NCBI GenBank assembly: GCA_039619475.1
Contig: CM077115.1
Coordinates: 140,008,172-140,072,171 of the forward strand
Direction: 5' to 3'
Origin: Icerya purchasi
Taxonomy: Eukaryota > Arthropoda > Insecta > Hemiptera > Monophlebidae
DNA length: 64,000 nucleotides
The notes beneath the pieces were generated by a model. It saw nothing but the letters and a program-made list of their open reading frames with translations, had not been told where the DNA came from and did no database searches. Positions 21,761 through 34,614 of the stretch are shown in pieces (positions within the stretch are counted from its first letter, which is position 1; the number at the start of each line of letters is the position of its first letter). Made by a program: the position numbers and the translations under genes.

Positions 21761-24700
21761 AGTAATTAAAAGATCGTGGTGGCATACCTGAAGGAATAAA
21801 ACGAATATATCATTGCATCTCGTACAAACATGTTCACATACAACCATACAGTAAAAAGAGTTAAAAACAAAATCGCAATATAACATACTTGTTTAGTTGT
21901 TCGACATGTTTATACTTTTAATAAAAATTAAGAGGATAACCGTTAAAACTGGAACGTAAGTAAACGGTCACGTGTTATCACGATTTGTATAATTTTTTTA
22001 TGCATATTTTTAAAATTTTTCAAGTAAAACTTCATATGCCGTGATTACCGATTAAAAATGAACGGGTCCGTAAACGCTGCGTGCATACGCATGTATTATT
22101 TATTGAATTGTGATAATGATAACAATACTGATAATAATGATAGCAACAAAGTGTCTGTAAACCGAACTATCAAAAGGTCAAAAGTAAATGTTTTAAAATG
22201 AATGTGATCATCTCATATGCTGATTTTTGAAACTGAAAAAAAACAAAAAAAAAACAGAAATATAAAGCACAGGTAGGAAATTACAATTACCCAAAAAGAA
22301 ATTAAGACAGTCTTATTACTCAAGATCTGCTAAAAGACGAATGAGAATATCTCGGTTTTTTAATACAACTAGATCCTATAACAACAGCGCAATCCGCAAT
22401 CTCGAAGATTGAATTCCAAGCTTGAGTTGCAGTTAAATTACTCGCTTCAGTTTAATCTAATGTCATTATACAGACGGCACTTGACGTAGCCAATATTAGC
22501 TGTAGAATGTGCAGATGTGCGCCGATCATGAATATATTGGCGCTATGATAGAAGTACATTCTCGGATTTCCATGCTCGACAATAGAAAAAGGAACCAAAA
22601 ATGATACGTTACGCGTCAACAAATTCAAGAACCACTCCAGCGCACTACCGGAAACACCATTAAATGAAGGTCATTCTAAATTTACGAAGTGTAAACAGAA
22701 GGTGCACCAATTTTTCTTGATTAATACTTGATCTTCCAATCACATGTCCATTTGCTAATTTTTTCTACCGCAAAGGCCATTCTAGGTGCAAATATTTCTT
22801 AAATAATGTAAGGGCCCGGTCAACAGGGCCTCTTTCAAATGATTTAGTTTAGAGCAAATCAAATCATTGAAGAAGTACCTTTCTGCTACCACTGATGTAC
22901 TATAATATTGTTGCAGTCTTATTTTTCAGCGAACTACACTAAACCTATAAGGTTACACATTCCTAGCTTAAATCCTGATATCATTTTATACAGAACGCTA
23001 CATGAAGTCGATACGGACGTTAACAGCTTTAATTCTCCTCTCAAGTCCCTACCCGATGACAAGCACAATAATTATACGTTCGTCATTGGCGCTGACAAAA
23101 TACCGGGCACCGCCACACCTCATGTAGATCGGTACAATAAATAAACGAGGTACTGGTCGTCAACTAAAAAGAGATACTGTGACTTACGTAGGCATGAAGA
23201 TTTTTATACGTTCCCAAAAAATAGTGATCAAACTGTAAAAAACCAGAACTGAAGCAGATATACAGGCCGATATCGCGTAATTCTTCGTAATTTTCCGTTC
23301 AAGTGTAAAACACCCAGGTTGGTCCTGTATGCTTATAATGATCCGACAGACCAGGCGAACAGATGCAAAATGACACGCTGATATCCATCTACGAGGGGGA
23401 CTAGCTGATTTTCACACTGTCAACAGTAGTAGTACCGTCGCTTGCTCTCCAACAAAAGCAAAAATATCCAACATCGTTCACAAAGAAACTTTGTAATACT
23501 TTTTAGATTAAACTTTTAATTTTACGAACAAAGTCAAACCGGCTATACATTTTAAATGATTCCTCCCTTAATGTATTTTTTTACATGAAATTTAAAATAT
23601 TCATTTTTAATTTTAATCGGATTAATTAAAAATATTTTCTTTTCGTAATATAAAATATTTCAATTTTTAATAAGTATCACTGGAGTCTCTATACAATCAG
23701 AAAGCGAGTAAAGGAGCGGGTAAAGAGCTAGTCGTATAAATAGAAAAGAATTTAAAGATCTTTCTGTCGTTATAAAAATCCTGTCCATCCATAAATATAG
23801 AAACGCTGATAAAGGGGGCCGGATAAAATTGTTCCAAATTTGTCGCCTACGGAAGATAATTGGGGGGGGGGGGGGTGAATTTGAATCGAAGGAACGTGAT
23901 TAAAAATATGAAAAAAAAAAAAAAGGAATTACGTCAAACGCGAAGACAACGGAATAATTTAAAGAAAGATAAGTTGTGCGTGGAAGAGTTTTTGTGGAAA
24001 AAATTGAAAACACAAATTAAAAATCGTTGCTCATCACGACGCTCTTCTTTCATCGGGCTAACAAAAAACACCTGATCATTAAATTACGGCCCCAGAGGTA
24101 TTTCATCTCGGCTACTCATTAGCTCGAAAAATTTTCTTCCGATATTATTAATGTAATCGCGTTCAACAAATTCAAGAATATCAGACTGAAATCCCCCCCC
24201 CCCGCCGCCTCAGTCAGATATCCATTTCATAGTGGTATTAATCAATCTCCTCATCATCGCTAATAGCGTGTAAATAGTTTTACGTAACCGATGAGATTAG
24301 TAACGCATTCCATATATCGGACGGTCGTGAGTTTTTAGTGAATTTTTTCAAACGTCGACTATCGCCTTTTTCGGTCGTTTTCTAATATACACATATGCAG
24401 GGGGCAAAATTTTACAAAATTCCCGCCTTAATAAGAACTTTGCTGCGAGAAAAAAGATGATATCTGCAGGTGATACTATGGTGGTAAAATGGCGCAGACG
24501 TTATTATATTTCGTATTTTTATAATACGTTCCAGTTTCGAAGCGGTTAATTGGCGTAAAAAAAATTATTTTCTTTTCGTTTTTTATTAATTTCTCAAACT
24601 GTCTCATTTAATTTCTTTTAGGCTTCACAAATGTCGCGATTGATCTCTGTTTCCAGTAATTTTAACTAAAAACAGGTGTCACGCCTTAAAATTAATCATC

Positions 24701-26477
24701 GTCCCGGAGCGAAATGAAAATAAGAGTTATTACACGCTCAGTTTCATATTAGTTACTTGTACATCGGGGAAAAGTAAATTAAATACCACGCGCGGTGTAG
24801 GTGGGTTTTTTTTATTGTTCAAAAGAACACTTGCCTTCACACTGTCGTTAGGCTTAATCTGAACCAGAGGCGACCCTCTTTTACCGTATTATACCATGCT
24901 ATCCACGCAGTGATGTTACATATAATTCATAATTTGATTCCAAAAATAATTCTTACCCGGAAACAATAACAACAATAACAATAACAATAATAACAATAAT
25001 AATAATAACAACAGATTAATAATAATAATAATAATAACAGAATAATAATAATAACAGAATAATAATAATAACAGAATAATAATAATAACAGAATAATAAA
25101 TAAAAATGATACGATAAGTACCGAATGTGTCATATAACATTAAACAGATTAAAAAAGGAACATAGCGGATTTGAAAAAATACAGCGAACTTCTCTTAGAA
25201 AATTGAACTAAACCGGTAATGTTGTAATACTGACACAATCGTTATTCCTTATACATCCAAACATGTAATAGAAAATTTTATTCGAAATTCAAACTGGTAA
25301 AAACGAAAATCATATTTTAGAATTCTTAAGCCAAATCTCTGTACAATCTTAAACTATTCTCAAACAGAAAATAAATTTTCTACAAACTCCGAGTCGAGAG
25401 AAAAAAGCTCCTAGCGATGATTAGCCAATTTTTTCAAATTAAATTTCCCAGACTTTTCCCATTTTTTTTTCCAACTCGGAAAACACTTGCAACCCATATG
25501 GAAAAAAAAATAGGCCATACAGAAAAAACCGCCATACGTAATTTCCAGATGTCTCGCAACATGTTTTTAATTTTTGTTATATCCCCCCCCTCCTACAGAT
25601 AAAATTTAATCGAAATAATTAGAACGTTCAATTCGCGTTAAAAAAAAAATCGTTTTCGCCGCCAATTTCATGTTTTTTCGATTATTAGCAAACTCCAGAG
25701 AAATTTTTTATTATTTATATGTGACTTTGGCTTAACAACGGTTTCGGACACTTGAAAGCATGCTCTTTAACGTGAAAGAGGTCAAACTGGTGAAAACGAA
25801 TTTTTTCCTGTTGTAAATCGTAATTGTATGTTTAAAATTACCATCTTTAAAAGTGTATTATATTGCGCAACTTTAAACGCGTTTTTCTCGGTAACTTGTT
25901 TTCTGACACTATGTACCTTTTCTCAGCGACTGTCACATATAGAGAATAAATATGTACATATATCACAGAATTTTACTATCATCTTCAATATTTTTAAATT
26001 CTAATACATCGCGCCGGGTAGTATTTCTATACCCTCTTTAAATTCTTTGACTTTCTACAAAATTTCCTCGACTTTTCCTAGAAAGTGACCACTTTGGATG
26101 AAAAGATAAATTTAGCGGCGCATCATATTGCCCTCAACATAAATCCCAGTGTCCTCGTTATCACTTCACTTTGTGGATATACAGTTAATAATAAATAAAA
26201 CTACAACGAATAACAAATGTGTACGTTAAATCAAAATAAAGCATCGCAGAAACAAAGAAGAAACACTATCAAAACATTCAACTCGCTGTAGTTTGCAAAA
26301 ATATAAATTTGGAATGACAAAAATTTACCATTACATCATCCCAGTATAGAAGTTAAACATGTATTTTCTTTTTATAAATGCAGTGAAAATCGGTTATGAC
26401 ATACCACCGGTTGTAGAAAGAAATATTGCTAGAACCGATAGAGATCAACATAGACACTAATATAACGACCAGACAAA
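21761..26477. other. Long AT-rich stretch, no supported gene
   Basis: The contents are homopolymer G near 23864-23876, C near 24188-24200, and an AAT/AAC-rich tandem block at 24963-25096. The plus-strand frame 22908-23144 (78 codons, with YFSANYTKPIRLHIPSLNPD and FVIGADKIPGTATPH) lies in a less AT-rich patch (about 22400-23450), but I recognise nothing in it. Confidence 0.45.
24963..25096. repeat. AAT/AAC simple repeat with 17-bp higher-order unit
   Basis: Trinucleotide-like AAT/AAC sequence. From 25041 to 25091 it is organised as three perfect 17-bp units, AATAATAATAATAACAG. The Leu/Ile/Tyr-rich minus-strand open frames across it are artefacts of the repeat. Confidence 0.85.
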
Positions 26478-26575
26478 GTTTTGTTTTGTTTTTTTTGTTT
26501 TTTTTGTTTTTTTTTGCGCGTCGACTAAGGGCATTACCCGGCGCAACTGCGGAACAAAATTTAACTTCAAAAGGT
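26478..26575 (-). mobile_element. Very short 5'-truncated LINE 3' end
   Basis: On the minus strand the sequence CCGGGTAATGCCCTTAGTCG ACGCGC is followed by (A)n-C repeats (T/G tract on plus, 26478-26515). It matches the 3' UTR and A-rich tail of the LINE at 8850-9673. Fewer than about 60 bp of element body remain, with no coding sequence. It is a typical dead-on-arrival insertion. Confidence 0.65.
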
Positions 26576-27164
26576 TTTCGCAAATGCAAACGAAAAGAAA
26601 AAAAAATGTATGCAAAAAATAGAACAGAGATATTTATTGTTATTCCTTATTTTATCTATGATGCTAATTGAAAACATAACGAAACTGATGAAAACGTTTA
26701 GTATAGGTCATTAAAAAAAAAAAACAAGAGTTACTACTCATCTCGTTATGATAAAAAATTGAAAATTACAGATTTCCTCGTAAATAAGGAAAAATGCCGA
26801 TGCACGGACGCTTTCTTTTTTTACTTTTTCACACTTGTTTAATAATGATTTAGGTTTTATTTTTTCCTGGCCAAACACTCCCACGCATAAAAAAAAAAAT
26901 TCTGTTTATGCTTTAGAATCCATTAAAAAACATGTGAAGCTATGATTATAAATAAATGACTGTTTATTTAACCAGTGAAAGAAATTATTCCGCGCAATAT
27001 TTTACGGAAGTTTTATAACGAAGTAAGTTTTCTGTAATAATAACTTTTAGAAAAAATCAAAGTACTTTATTTGATATATGATATAACGGTAAACCGGTTA
27101 TAACAACCAAATTATTAATCACCATTCAAAGTCGTTATAACCATTTCCAATACATATATTTATA

Positions 27165-27203
<39 letters not shown>

Positions 27204-30200
27204 TTATTTATTTATTTACAGATATATGTCACGAAATGGAGGAAGTACGTTTAAATAATTACATATGAAACTTAAAAAAATATTATTTCTCAGAAAGTTG
27301 TTGCAAAACCACGGGGGGATGTGGTAAGGAACAGAAAATGACATGCGCCCTAATAAAAACAGAAAACTGATGCAAACTTGCAAATAGTCAAGATTACTTT
27401 CAAAATTATGAATATTAAATTAGAAAAGTATATGCGTTACCAACATAAAAGTTATTTTGATAAACGTTAAAAAAATGCTTTGACAGAAATTATGGAAGTT
27501 GAATTTTTTGTGCACCGTATGACTCTTTCGTGATTATCTTACTACATAATGAACTTTATTTTCGAGGAAATGATTTTCTTTACTAGAGGAGGAAAAACAC
27601 TAATTAACTTGAAAATCAGCACTAATCTTTATTAATTATTCTTATATTAAATTAAATGGGCAAATTAAGTAGGCAAATTAAATAGGCAAATTAAATAGGC
27701 AAATTAAATAGGCAAATTAAATAGTTTTTTCGTTGATTAACCACCAGGAAGAAACTAAAAAACATTATCGAGCTAAAACTAGCGTACGTTCTCCAGCGGT
27801 TTAGGATTTAAATAGCGTATATATAATTATATCCGTTGTGTAATTTTTTCCCTTTTCGTTTTCATTTTTATATGAACATTAAAAAACAGGCTGGAAATTT
27901 CTTTACCTTTTTTTTTTTTTTTTTGATAGTTCAGCTGCATACTTTTTTTATTTGTTATTTACCGATCGCGTGCATATGCCAAAGTTGACTGTTGCTGTAA
28001 TTGCGACTTCATCATTAAACATTTCTTGTCGGTAAACATAATAATTATACTAATAATGTTGCTTACGATATATCTCGCGCCCTTTTTAGCAGAACAGCTG
28101 TATCATTAATGGCGACAGTAAAAATAAAACGAGAATACCGAATAATAATAATAATAATGATAATAATAATAAATTGATGATAACATTGATAACGATTATA
28201 TAATAACTCGAATCATTATTTAACACACTGCCATTTGCATCGGGACGTCGTAGTATTGCTTAATTCAACCACTTTCACGCATAATACACGCTGAATATGG
28301 TTAGGATATTTTTTTTCTTTTTTTTTGAACTATTCAAACTTGACGATGTCACCTGGAAAAGATACCGCCGAAACTTCGTATAAACGTATAAAAAAATTTT
28401 TAAAAATAAACATATGATAAAAATGAACAATCAAATCAAACTGTGTAAACATTTAAAAAGGACGATAAATTGCAAACTTTTCGAACACACACAAATAGCG
28501 ATAACTCGAAAATAAGGCGAATCGCTATTTCAAAAAGCTTAATTATTCGTAAATATTTATTGTGTAACGCGGAAAAATTCATTTAATTTAATGTAAATCT
28601 AAAAACAAACTTAATATATCTCTACAATCGGAGGGTTTCTCTTAAAGTGACTTCTACACATCCGATGAAGAATTTTAAATAAATTTAAATTGCAACAGGA
28701 TCAATCAAAACCGGTTATTTTCGTAAGATGATCATAAACTGTTTCGGGAAAAAAAAGGAGGAGAAAAATCACCTCTAAACACACGTCAATATTAGTGTGT
28801 CCGTTCATCAAAATATTAATATAGTTTTATAGGTATGCTAATTATTATTGAAAATAAATAACTTTCAATAAAAGGAAATAACTAAAACGCTTCGCTCACA
28901 AATTGCAGTTTAAAAATAATAATTTTTTCGCAATTTACGTGAAGTCTAAAATAATATACCGAATACTTCTTTCTTAACGGTATAAATTGTTTATGAAAAA
29001 AATTGCTTATTTTTAGTATTCATAAAAAACTTGTTTTATTAACCTTTTGGTCATAAAAATATTTAACAAACCGCTACCTCCGCACTGTTTCTCGTTAATA
29101 GGTTTAATTTTTAACTATTCTAATAAACCAGCTCAATAAAGATAAACTATTTTAATAACTGTCTTTATCCTTTTTTAGTGAATTATATCTACTACATCAT
29201 TTTTTTTTTCTATTTAACCATTCTGGAATTCAACCATTTGGCCAATCTACCAATTTATAGCCCATAATAACACAAATATAAAAAAAAGAAAAAGAAACAA
29301 ACAATAAACGAGACGTTATTGGTGAATGTAAGGTAAAATTTTTATACTTTAACCGACGTAGGTTGTAACAACAACTACCATCTACGTAATAGTTAGTAGC
29401 GGTTATAGAAAATTTTGTTTGCTCACCCCACACCGTTTTTTTCCGTAAGTTCTACATTAACTTCTCTTTTACTAGCACTCCTCGGAAAAATCATTTGTAA
29501 AATAAAAGTTTAAAAATTTTAACGAATCACTCTGAAGTAGCACCACCTTTAACATATTTACAATAATATTTTCGGCGCAATTAACCGAAACGTATGCACA
29601 AACGTATGTGTTCTTACAATCATAAAAGGCGCGATAACAGAAGCTTATTTAAAATTAAATATAATGCGTATCATTTAAAAAAAACAAGCAAAAACAAACG
29701 ACTTAAGATTAAAGAAGTTAACAGTAGAAAACCAACGGAAATACAAAAATAACAAAAAAAAATTGTCAAAAACCTTCACAATAATATAAAGCGCGGCGAC
29801 ATAGAAATTTAACTATTCCTCAACAAGGAGAAACCACGATTTTTTTTCTCAAAAAGAACCATTACCAGATATTTTCAAAACTCAAGCGATGTGATCTTAA
29901 TCAAAAAAAAAAAAAAAAAAAAAAATTAAATACAGATACTTTTTTATGGGGAAAAAAAGAAGACAAAAAGAATACAAAAAAATAAACGAATCAGAATTTA
30001 AGTTTGTATTTAATTTTTTCTTGGGAATGTTCTATTTAAAATTGAACTCACAATTACGCTGAACTCATTCGAAACAGTCCAACCTTCTTTATACACATGT
30101 GCTTGAGCATAACTGTTCTCCTAATTTACGAAAGTCTAATTAAAATTTACTGTAAAGATTATTTTTTTTTTGCACCAAAACAATATTATCTAGCTTAAAA

Positions 30201-30860
30201 ATTAATAGTTCCGAATGTATGCATATATATATATATATATATATATACATAAATCTTTCCATAAGTATGCTTTTGAACCTGACTTATTCCTAGATTATTT
30301 ACCATGTACTGTGTTGTCTTATTGGTTTGAATGAGATGTAAATTTTAGATTTAAATCTGGAAAGAAAGATTAATTTATTTTCAGAGGAAATATGAAGATT
30401 AGGTTCTCCGTGAATTGTTAGAAAATATTTCGGAATTTTTAGATTTATTTTAAGTTTTTCTTCGGTTCCGTTTAACTGTGACGTTGACCAATAAGAAATA
30501 AAAATGATAAAACTTGTTTATCTAAATTTCTGATGAAAACGAATTTGCGGGTTCAACAACTCCAATGAAGCTATCTGAACAGATATCTACGGCCAGAGAG
30601 ATATCCAATTCAGAAATAGATAGGAAGGATGACTAGAACAAATCAAATTCAGCATAATCATACTAAAAGAGATTTAATGGCGATTGTAAATAATTATTAT
30701 ATTGAGGTTTAATGATCAGTTCCATTTATCCGATCTCGATATTAAATGCATGTACGTCACTTCTCTCGGACTGTTAATAAAAAATAAAAAAAAAAAATCG
30801 AATGAAGATTTATAATAGTTGTGTATAGGGTGTTGATTCACTGGAAAAAAGAAATCACTA
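26576..30860. other. Long AT-rich stretch, no supported gene
   Basis: It holds TA/TTTA microsatellites (27172-27219), a 13-bp tandem array (27659-27723), poly-T (27909-27925), poly-A (29904-29924) and a TA run (30223-30246). No conserved coding motif was seen on either strand. Confidence 0.5.
27659..27723 (+). repeat. 13-bp tandem array, five units
   Basis: Five consecutive copies of GGCAAATTAAATA; the first copy has one change (GTA for ATA at its end) and the other four are perfect. It is flanked by unrelated AT-rich sequence. Confidence 0.9.
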
Positions 30861-31304
30861 TTATGATTTTAGCTTTAGTAGCTTCTTCAAGTAATTTTTA
30901 AACTTTCTCAAAAATAAATTGAAATATCCAGGTAATATTAAAATTCTTTTTCTTCTTCTATGTCGTTGTCTGTGTTCAGACGTCGTGACCAATAATGAAC
31001 ATGTTTCAACAATTTTTCTCCATTTCTCTCGATTTTGAGCTGCTTCCACCAGCTGTTGTGTTGATAGGCCTGTTGTGTTTCTAATATAATCAATGAACCT
31101 GGTCGGAGGTCGTCCTCTATTCGTTTTACCTTCTATTATTCCCTGTATGACCATTTTTTCCAATCCTTCTCGGCGCATCACATGGCCGAAGAATCTCAGG
31201 GCCCGTCTTTTTAACACTTGCACTAATCTGTCTTTCCGATCTATTCCCAGTTCCTCTAATATTGAAGCATTAGAGCGGCGCTTGATCCATGGTACCCGGA
31301 GCAT
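30861..31304 (-). pseudogene. Endonuclease/RT-type LINE, C-terminal fragment
   Basis: The minus-strand 147-codon frame contains MLRVPWIKRRSNASILEELG, then LKRRALRFFGHVMRREGLEK, then IQGIIEGKTNRGRPPTRF and REKWRKIVET. This order (basic W-x-D/R-x-x-SN..L, R-R-x-L-x-F-F-G-H-x-x-R, G-x-R-x-x-G-R-P-x-x-x-W) is the C-terminal region of endonuclease-reverse-transcriptase LINEs of the RTE/CR1 type. No RT palm is present upstream; similarity stops near 31310. The last 40 residues after SEHRQRHRR are Lys/Leu-rich and look like read-through into 3' flank. Confidence 0.8.
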
Positions 31305-31506
31305 TCATCTGTAACATATCATTTCGAGTATCTCTATTCTTCGGGACAACGTTTTGTTCAGCGTCCATGATTGATTTAGTTGATCTGCGAGAGTTTTTGT
31401 CAATGAATGGAAGAAAAAGAAATATAAAAAAATAATTGAATAAAATGTTTATTGTGCAAGCATAAATTAAAAGTAAAAATTTAAATAAAGTGATATTACT
31501 AAAGTA

Positions 31507-31600
31507 AATGGTAGCGCGTAGCATAGTAGTTAAGCTATTCGGCTGCCAAACCAAAGGTATCATAGGTTCCGGAGTTTACCCAGTTTGAAATTGAATTGGG
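31507..31600 (+). mobile_element. tRNA-derived SINE head (probable)
   Basis: TAGCATAGTAGTTAAGC (A-box-like) is followed by ATTCGGCTGCCAAACC and ATAGGTTCCGGAGTTTACCC (B-box-like, GGTTC core). The arrangement matches the stretch at 14515-14590, including the CGGCT(A/G)CCAAAC centre. A degenerate tRNA gene is the alternative; a SINE is favoured because the layout recurs. Confidence 0.55.
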
Positions 31601-32109
31601 TACCAGAGAAATTTGGAAAAGTCAGGTACAGTCAAATTATATTTAAACTGATCAGTCAGCGAGCAAGAAATGATAACCGATTTTTCTGAGATGCAAAATA
31701 GCAGCTACGACTTCAGTTTGAATTTTTTGCTAAATCTGGATATAGAGTTAATAGACGTGATTTTATAAACATAATTCGACTTTCTTTCAGACTCGAACAA
31801 AATAAAAAAAGATAAAAAAAGATAAATAAAAATAAACAAGAATAAATAAAAATAAATATAAACAGAAATAAATAAAAATAAACAAAATGAAATAAAATTA
31901 AATAAAAATAAACAAAATTAAATAAAAATAAACAAAAATAAACAAAAATAAATAAAAATAAATAAAAGTGAAAATATATCGTCTTTAAAAATTTTAACGC
32001 AAAAAAAGGGTTTGTTTTGATGAAACGCTCAAGAAAACCTTTATAACCTGATTTCATAAAATTTTATTGCTAACCCCGCTTCTAACTGCTCTTGTAATCT
32101 TTGTTCCCT
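31601..32109. repeat. Mostly AAAT/AAAC simple-sequence block (31797-31975)
   Basis: From 31797 to about 31975 the sequence is built from AAATAAA and AAACAAA words. The 114-codon Phe/Leu/Tyr-rich minus-strand frame across it is a by-product of the repeat. The remainder shows nothing recognisable. Confidence 0.7.
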
Positions 32110-32530
32110 TTCTATTTTTAGGATTCCGTACACATATAATGTACGGAATAATCCTAGTAAGGTGGTTCAGAAACGACAAAAATATTCAATTAAAATATGC
32201 GATTACTCACGAACGGTTAGACTTATTAATTTCGAAATCTGAAACATACATTACACTTAAAATTCTCTTTAAAACCATACATATAACTATAAGATAATGG
32301 ATTACATTAGGTGGGGGAAAACCGTCAAGAATATATATAATACGAAATTTAAAACGACCTTAAAAATTACCATTAAAAAATTCATAACTCATCACCAGAT
32401 AAACCGTTAAAAGTGAAATTCAAAATATAAAACAAAATGTAGTAGCTCTTTCGTAGAATCAAAAAATTACGATTAAAAAATTATTTAAACCCCCCTCCTC
32501 TCCATTGTTAGGCGAAAACAACAAAAAAAA
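32110..32530 (+). repeat. Diverged relative of the 19000-19390 repeat
   Basis: Shared landmarks in the same order and orientation are the AGGATTCCGTACACA/AAGATTCCGTACACA start, GTTCAGAAACGACAAAA-type sequence, CATCACCAGATAA, AAATATAAAACAAAA and AAAAATTATTTAAACCCCCC. Identity is clearly lower than for the recent duplications, so this is an old copy of the same family. It lacks the ACTAGCTGACC start and the CCAGCCGTTT end. Confidence 0.7.
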
Positions 32531-34583
32531 AAAATCACGTAAATAATAGCCCGAATAAAAACGTTAAAGGAACCAAAATACATATGCATAAGGGACCGTT
32601 CCATAGAAAAAATATAATCAAGCTTACAACTTTATATTCAGACACTTAGAGCGCCAAAAGTTTAAAAGTTTTGAAAAAAGTTTTTTTTTTTTTTTTTTAC
32701 CGGGCATGTGATATATTGTTGGAAAGGTCGCTAATTGTTAGGAAGGAACCCGATTTTCATTTTTTAACGAAATTTTCGAGATGGCAATAATTTCAAAAAA
32801 TCGCAAAAAAGTACGTGCTTCTTCATCTTTGTAGCGGGAAAATTCAGATTTCTTTATTTTCGAATTTAGCATATTATGTAAATATATAAATATTATAGTT
32901 ATCGTTAACTTAACATACGGAGTAACCGTGAGCGCATGAAACATCATGCTTGACTGAATCTGTTTTTCTTGTTTATCTCTTTAATTTCGAGTTCGTCTGC
33001 TACTTACTTCAGCGCAAGTTATAAATTTCGAATCGACAGTAAAATTCGAATTCCGCTCGAACGAGAAACCACGGCCTAAACTATATGCGTTATCGCAGCT
33101 GGCGCGCTGGCAAAAATAAAACCATCAAAAACGCAAACGGCAGAATCGAAAAAATCTGTTTATAAATCGATTTCAATGGTTTATTTTAAATCGAAGGAAT
33201 AAAACAACGTCAACCGTGGAAAAACTGTCCCGAATTCAAGGTCACATTATTAATATATCCACAGCCGTCCTGATAACGTTTTATTTGAAGAACGAATAAC
33301 CTTAATCTAGTACGCACCTAAAAACGCAGTAAGACGTGTGTATTCTCGCGACGGAAACAAAAAAAAACACATAAATATCAGCACTGCAAAAGATAAAAAG
33401 AAAAATTTACGAAACAATAATTTTCTAACGGGAATTCAATTTTACACCTGTACTAGATGTAATTATATACAAATTAGTTAACATTTTAAAATGATGCCCG
33501 GGTCAGTTTTTCTCTAGTTTAAAAGAAATATACAATCGATAAACATCGAAAAATTAATAATAAAAAAGAAAAAAAAGGCTACACTGTGAAAGAAAAAAAA
33601 AAAGAGTCAGTCGAACTACAACACCGACAATAGAAAAACAAAAAATGTTCTAACTCGGCTTTAAATAAAATTAGATAAGGGAACGAACGCTTCCGAATAA
33701 TCAACTTTAGAACGGAATCGTATTCTCACAAACAGCCATCGCTGTGATTTTATTCCTTAACCTATTATAACTACAATTAACAGCACTTGGATTAAGCGGA
33801 AGCTAAAGATTACCATAATTCTAAAATTGTAGTTAAATATTAACACGTTTACTAAACTTCCATTCCATTAGCGCGCCGTAAATCGATGCACCGTTAGATT
33901 TTCTTTTAATCGATGTATAAACTCTTACAGCTGCGAACTGCTTAACTCTTCAGCAAACTTAATCGTTTTTTCCGTTCAATTGCCTTTTTGCTTCATTGTT
34001 TTCCTTCATTCATCGAGGGGTTATTTACACTACTCATGGGGGTAACCTCGAATGAGATGGTAACTAAAATACACTACTAGTTTAAATATTAATGCTATAG
34101 TTTCAGATTCATTAGAAAACAAGAATGTTTACAATTACATATATTTCTGAACAAGTGTGCAATTAACCTATGATGATAATTTAAACAAATTAGTAAAATA
34201 GCCGGGACAAAAAATTAATAAAACGACAATTAAACAGGTCGGAAGAATCAGACTTATTTCATCGTTAATTTGCCGACACTGCTCATCTTTAACGATCGAC
34301 TAAAAAACGACTTATCAGTGCACTGAAATCACTTACTAACTGCACCAGACGAATTATTCTCCGGTTGACAATGACAATGCCATACTTATAAATTCAGTTA
34401 GAATAAATACGATATTGAACGTCTTACGGTTCTCTGGACCTGCATCGCTTTACGAATATTAACTAAGTTTTAGATGAGAATACGTAACATTATTATTTCA
34501 TTTATTTTATTTATTTATTTTATTCATTTTATATATTTATTTTATTTATTTTATATATTTATTTTATTTATTTATTAATTAAT

Positions 34584-34614
<31 letters not shown>

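Noticed and set aside
24916..25140. Leu/Ile/Tyr-rich minus-strand open frames
   Set aside because: They are the translation of an AAT/AAC simple repeat.
24963..27723. CRISPR-like arrays
   Set aside because: The repeated units are contiguous simple or minisatellite repeats without unique spacers, in a eukaryotic context.
31713..32057. 114-codon Phe/Leu-rich minus-strand frame
   Set aside because: It results from AAAT/AAAC simple sequence and has no domain.
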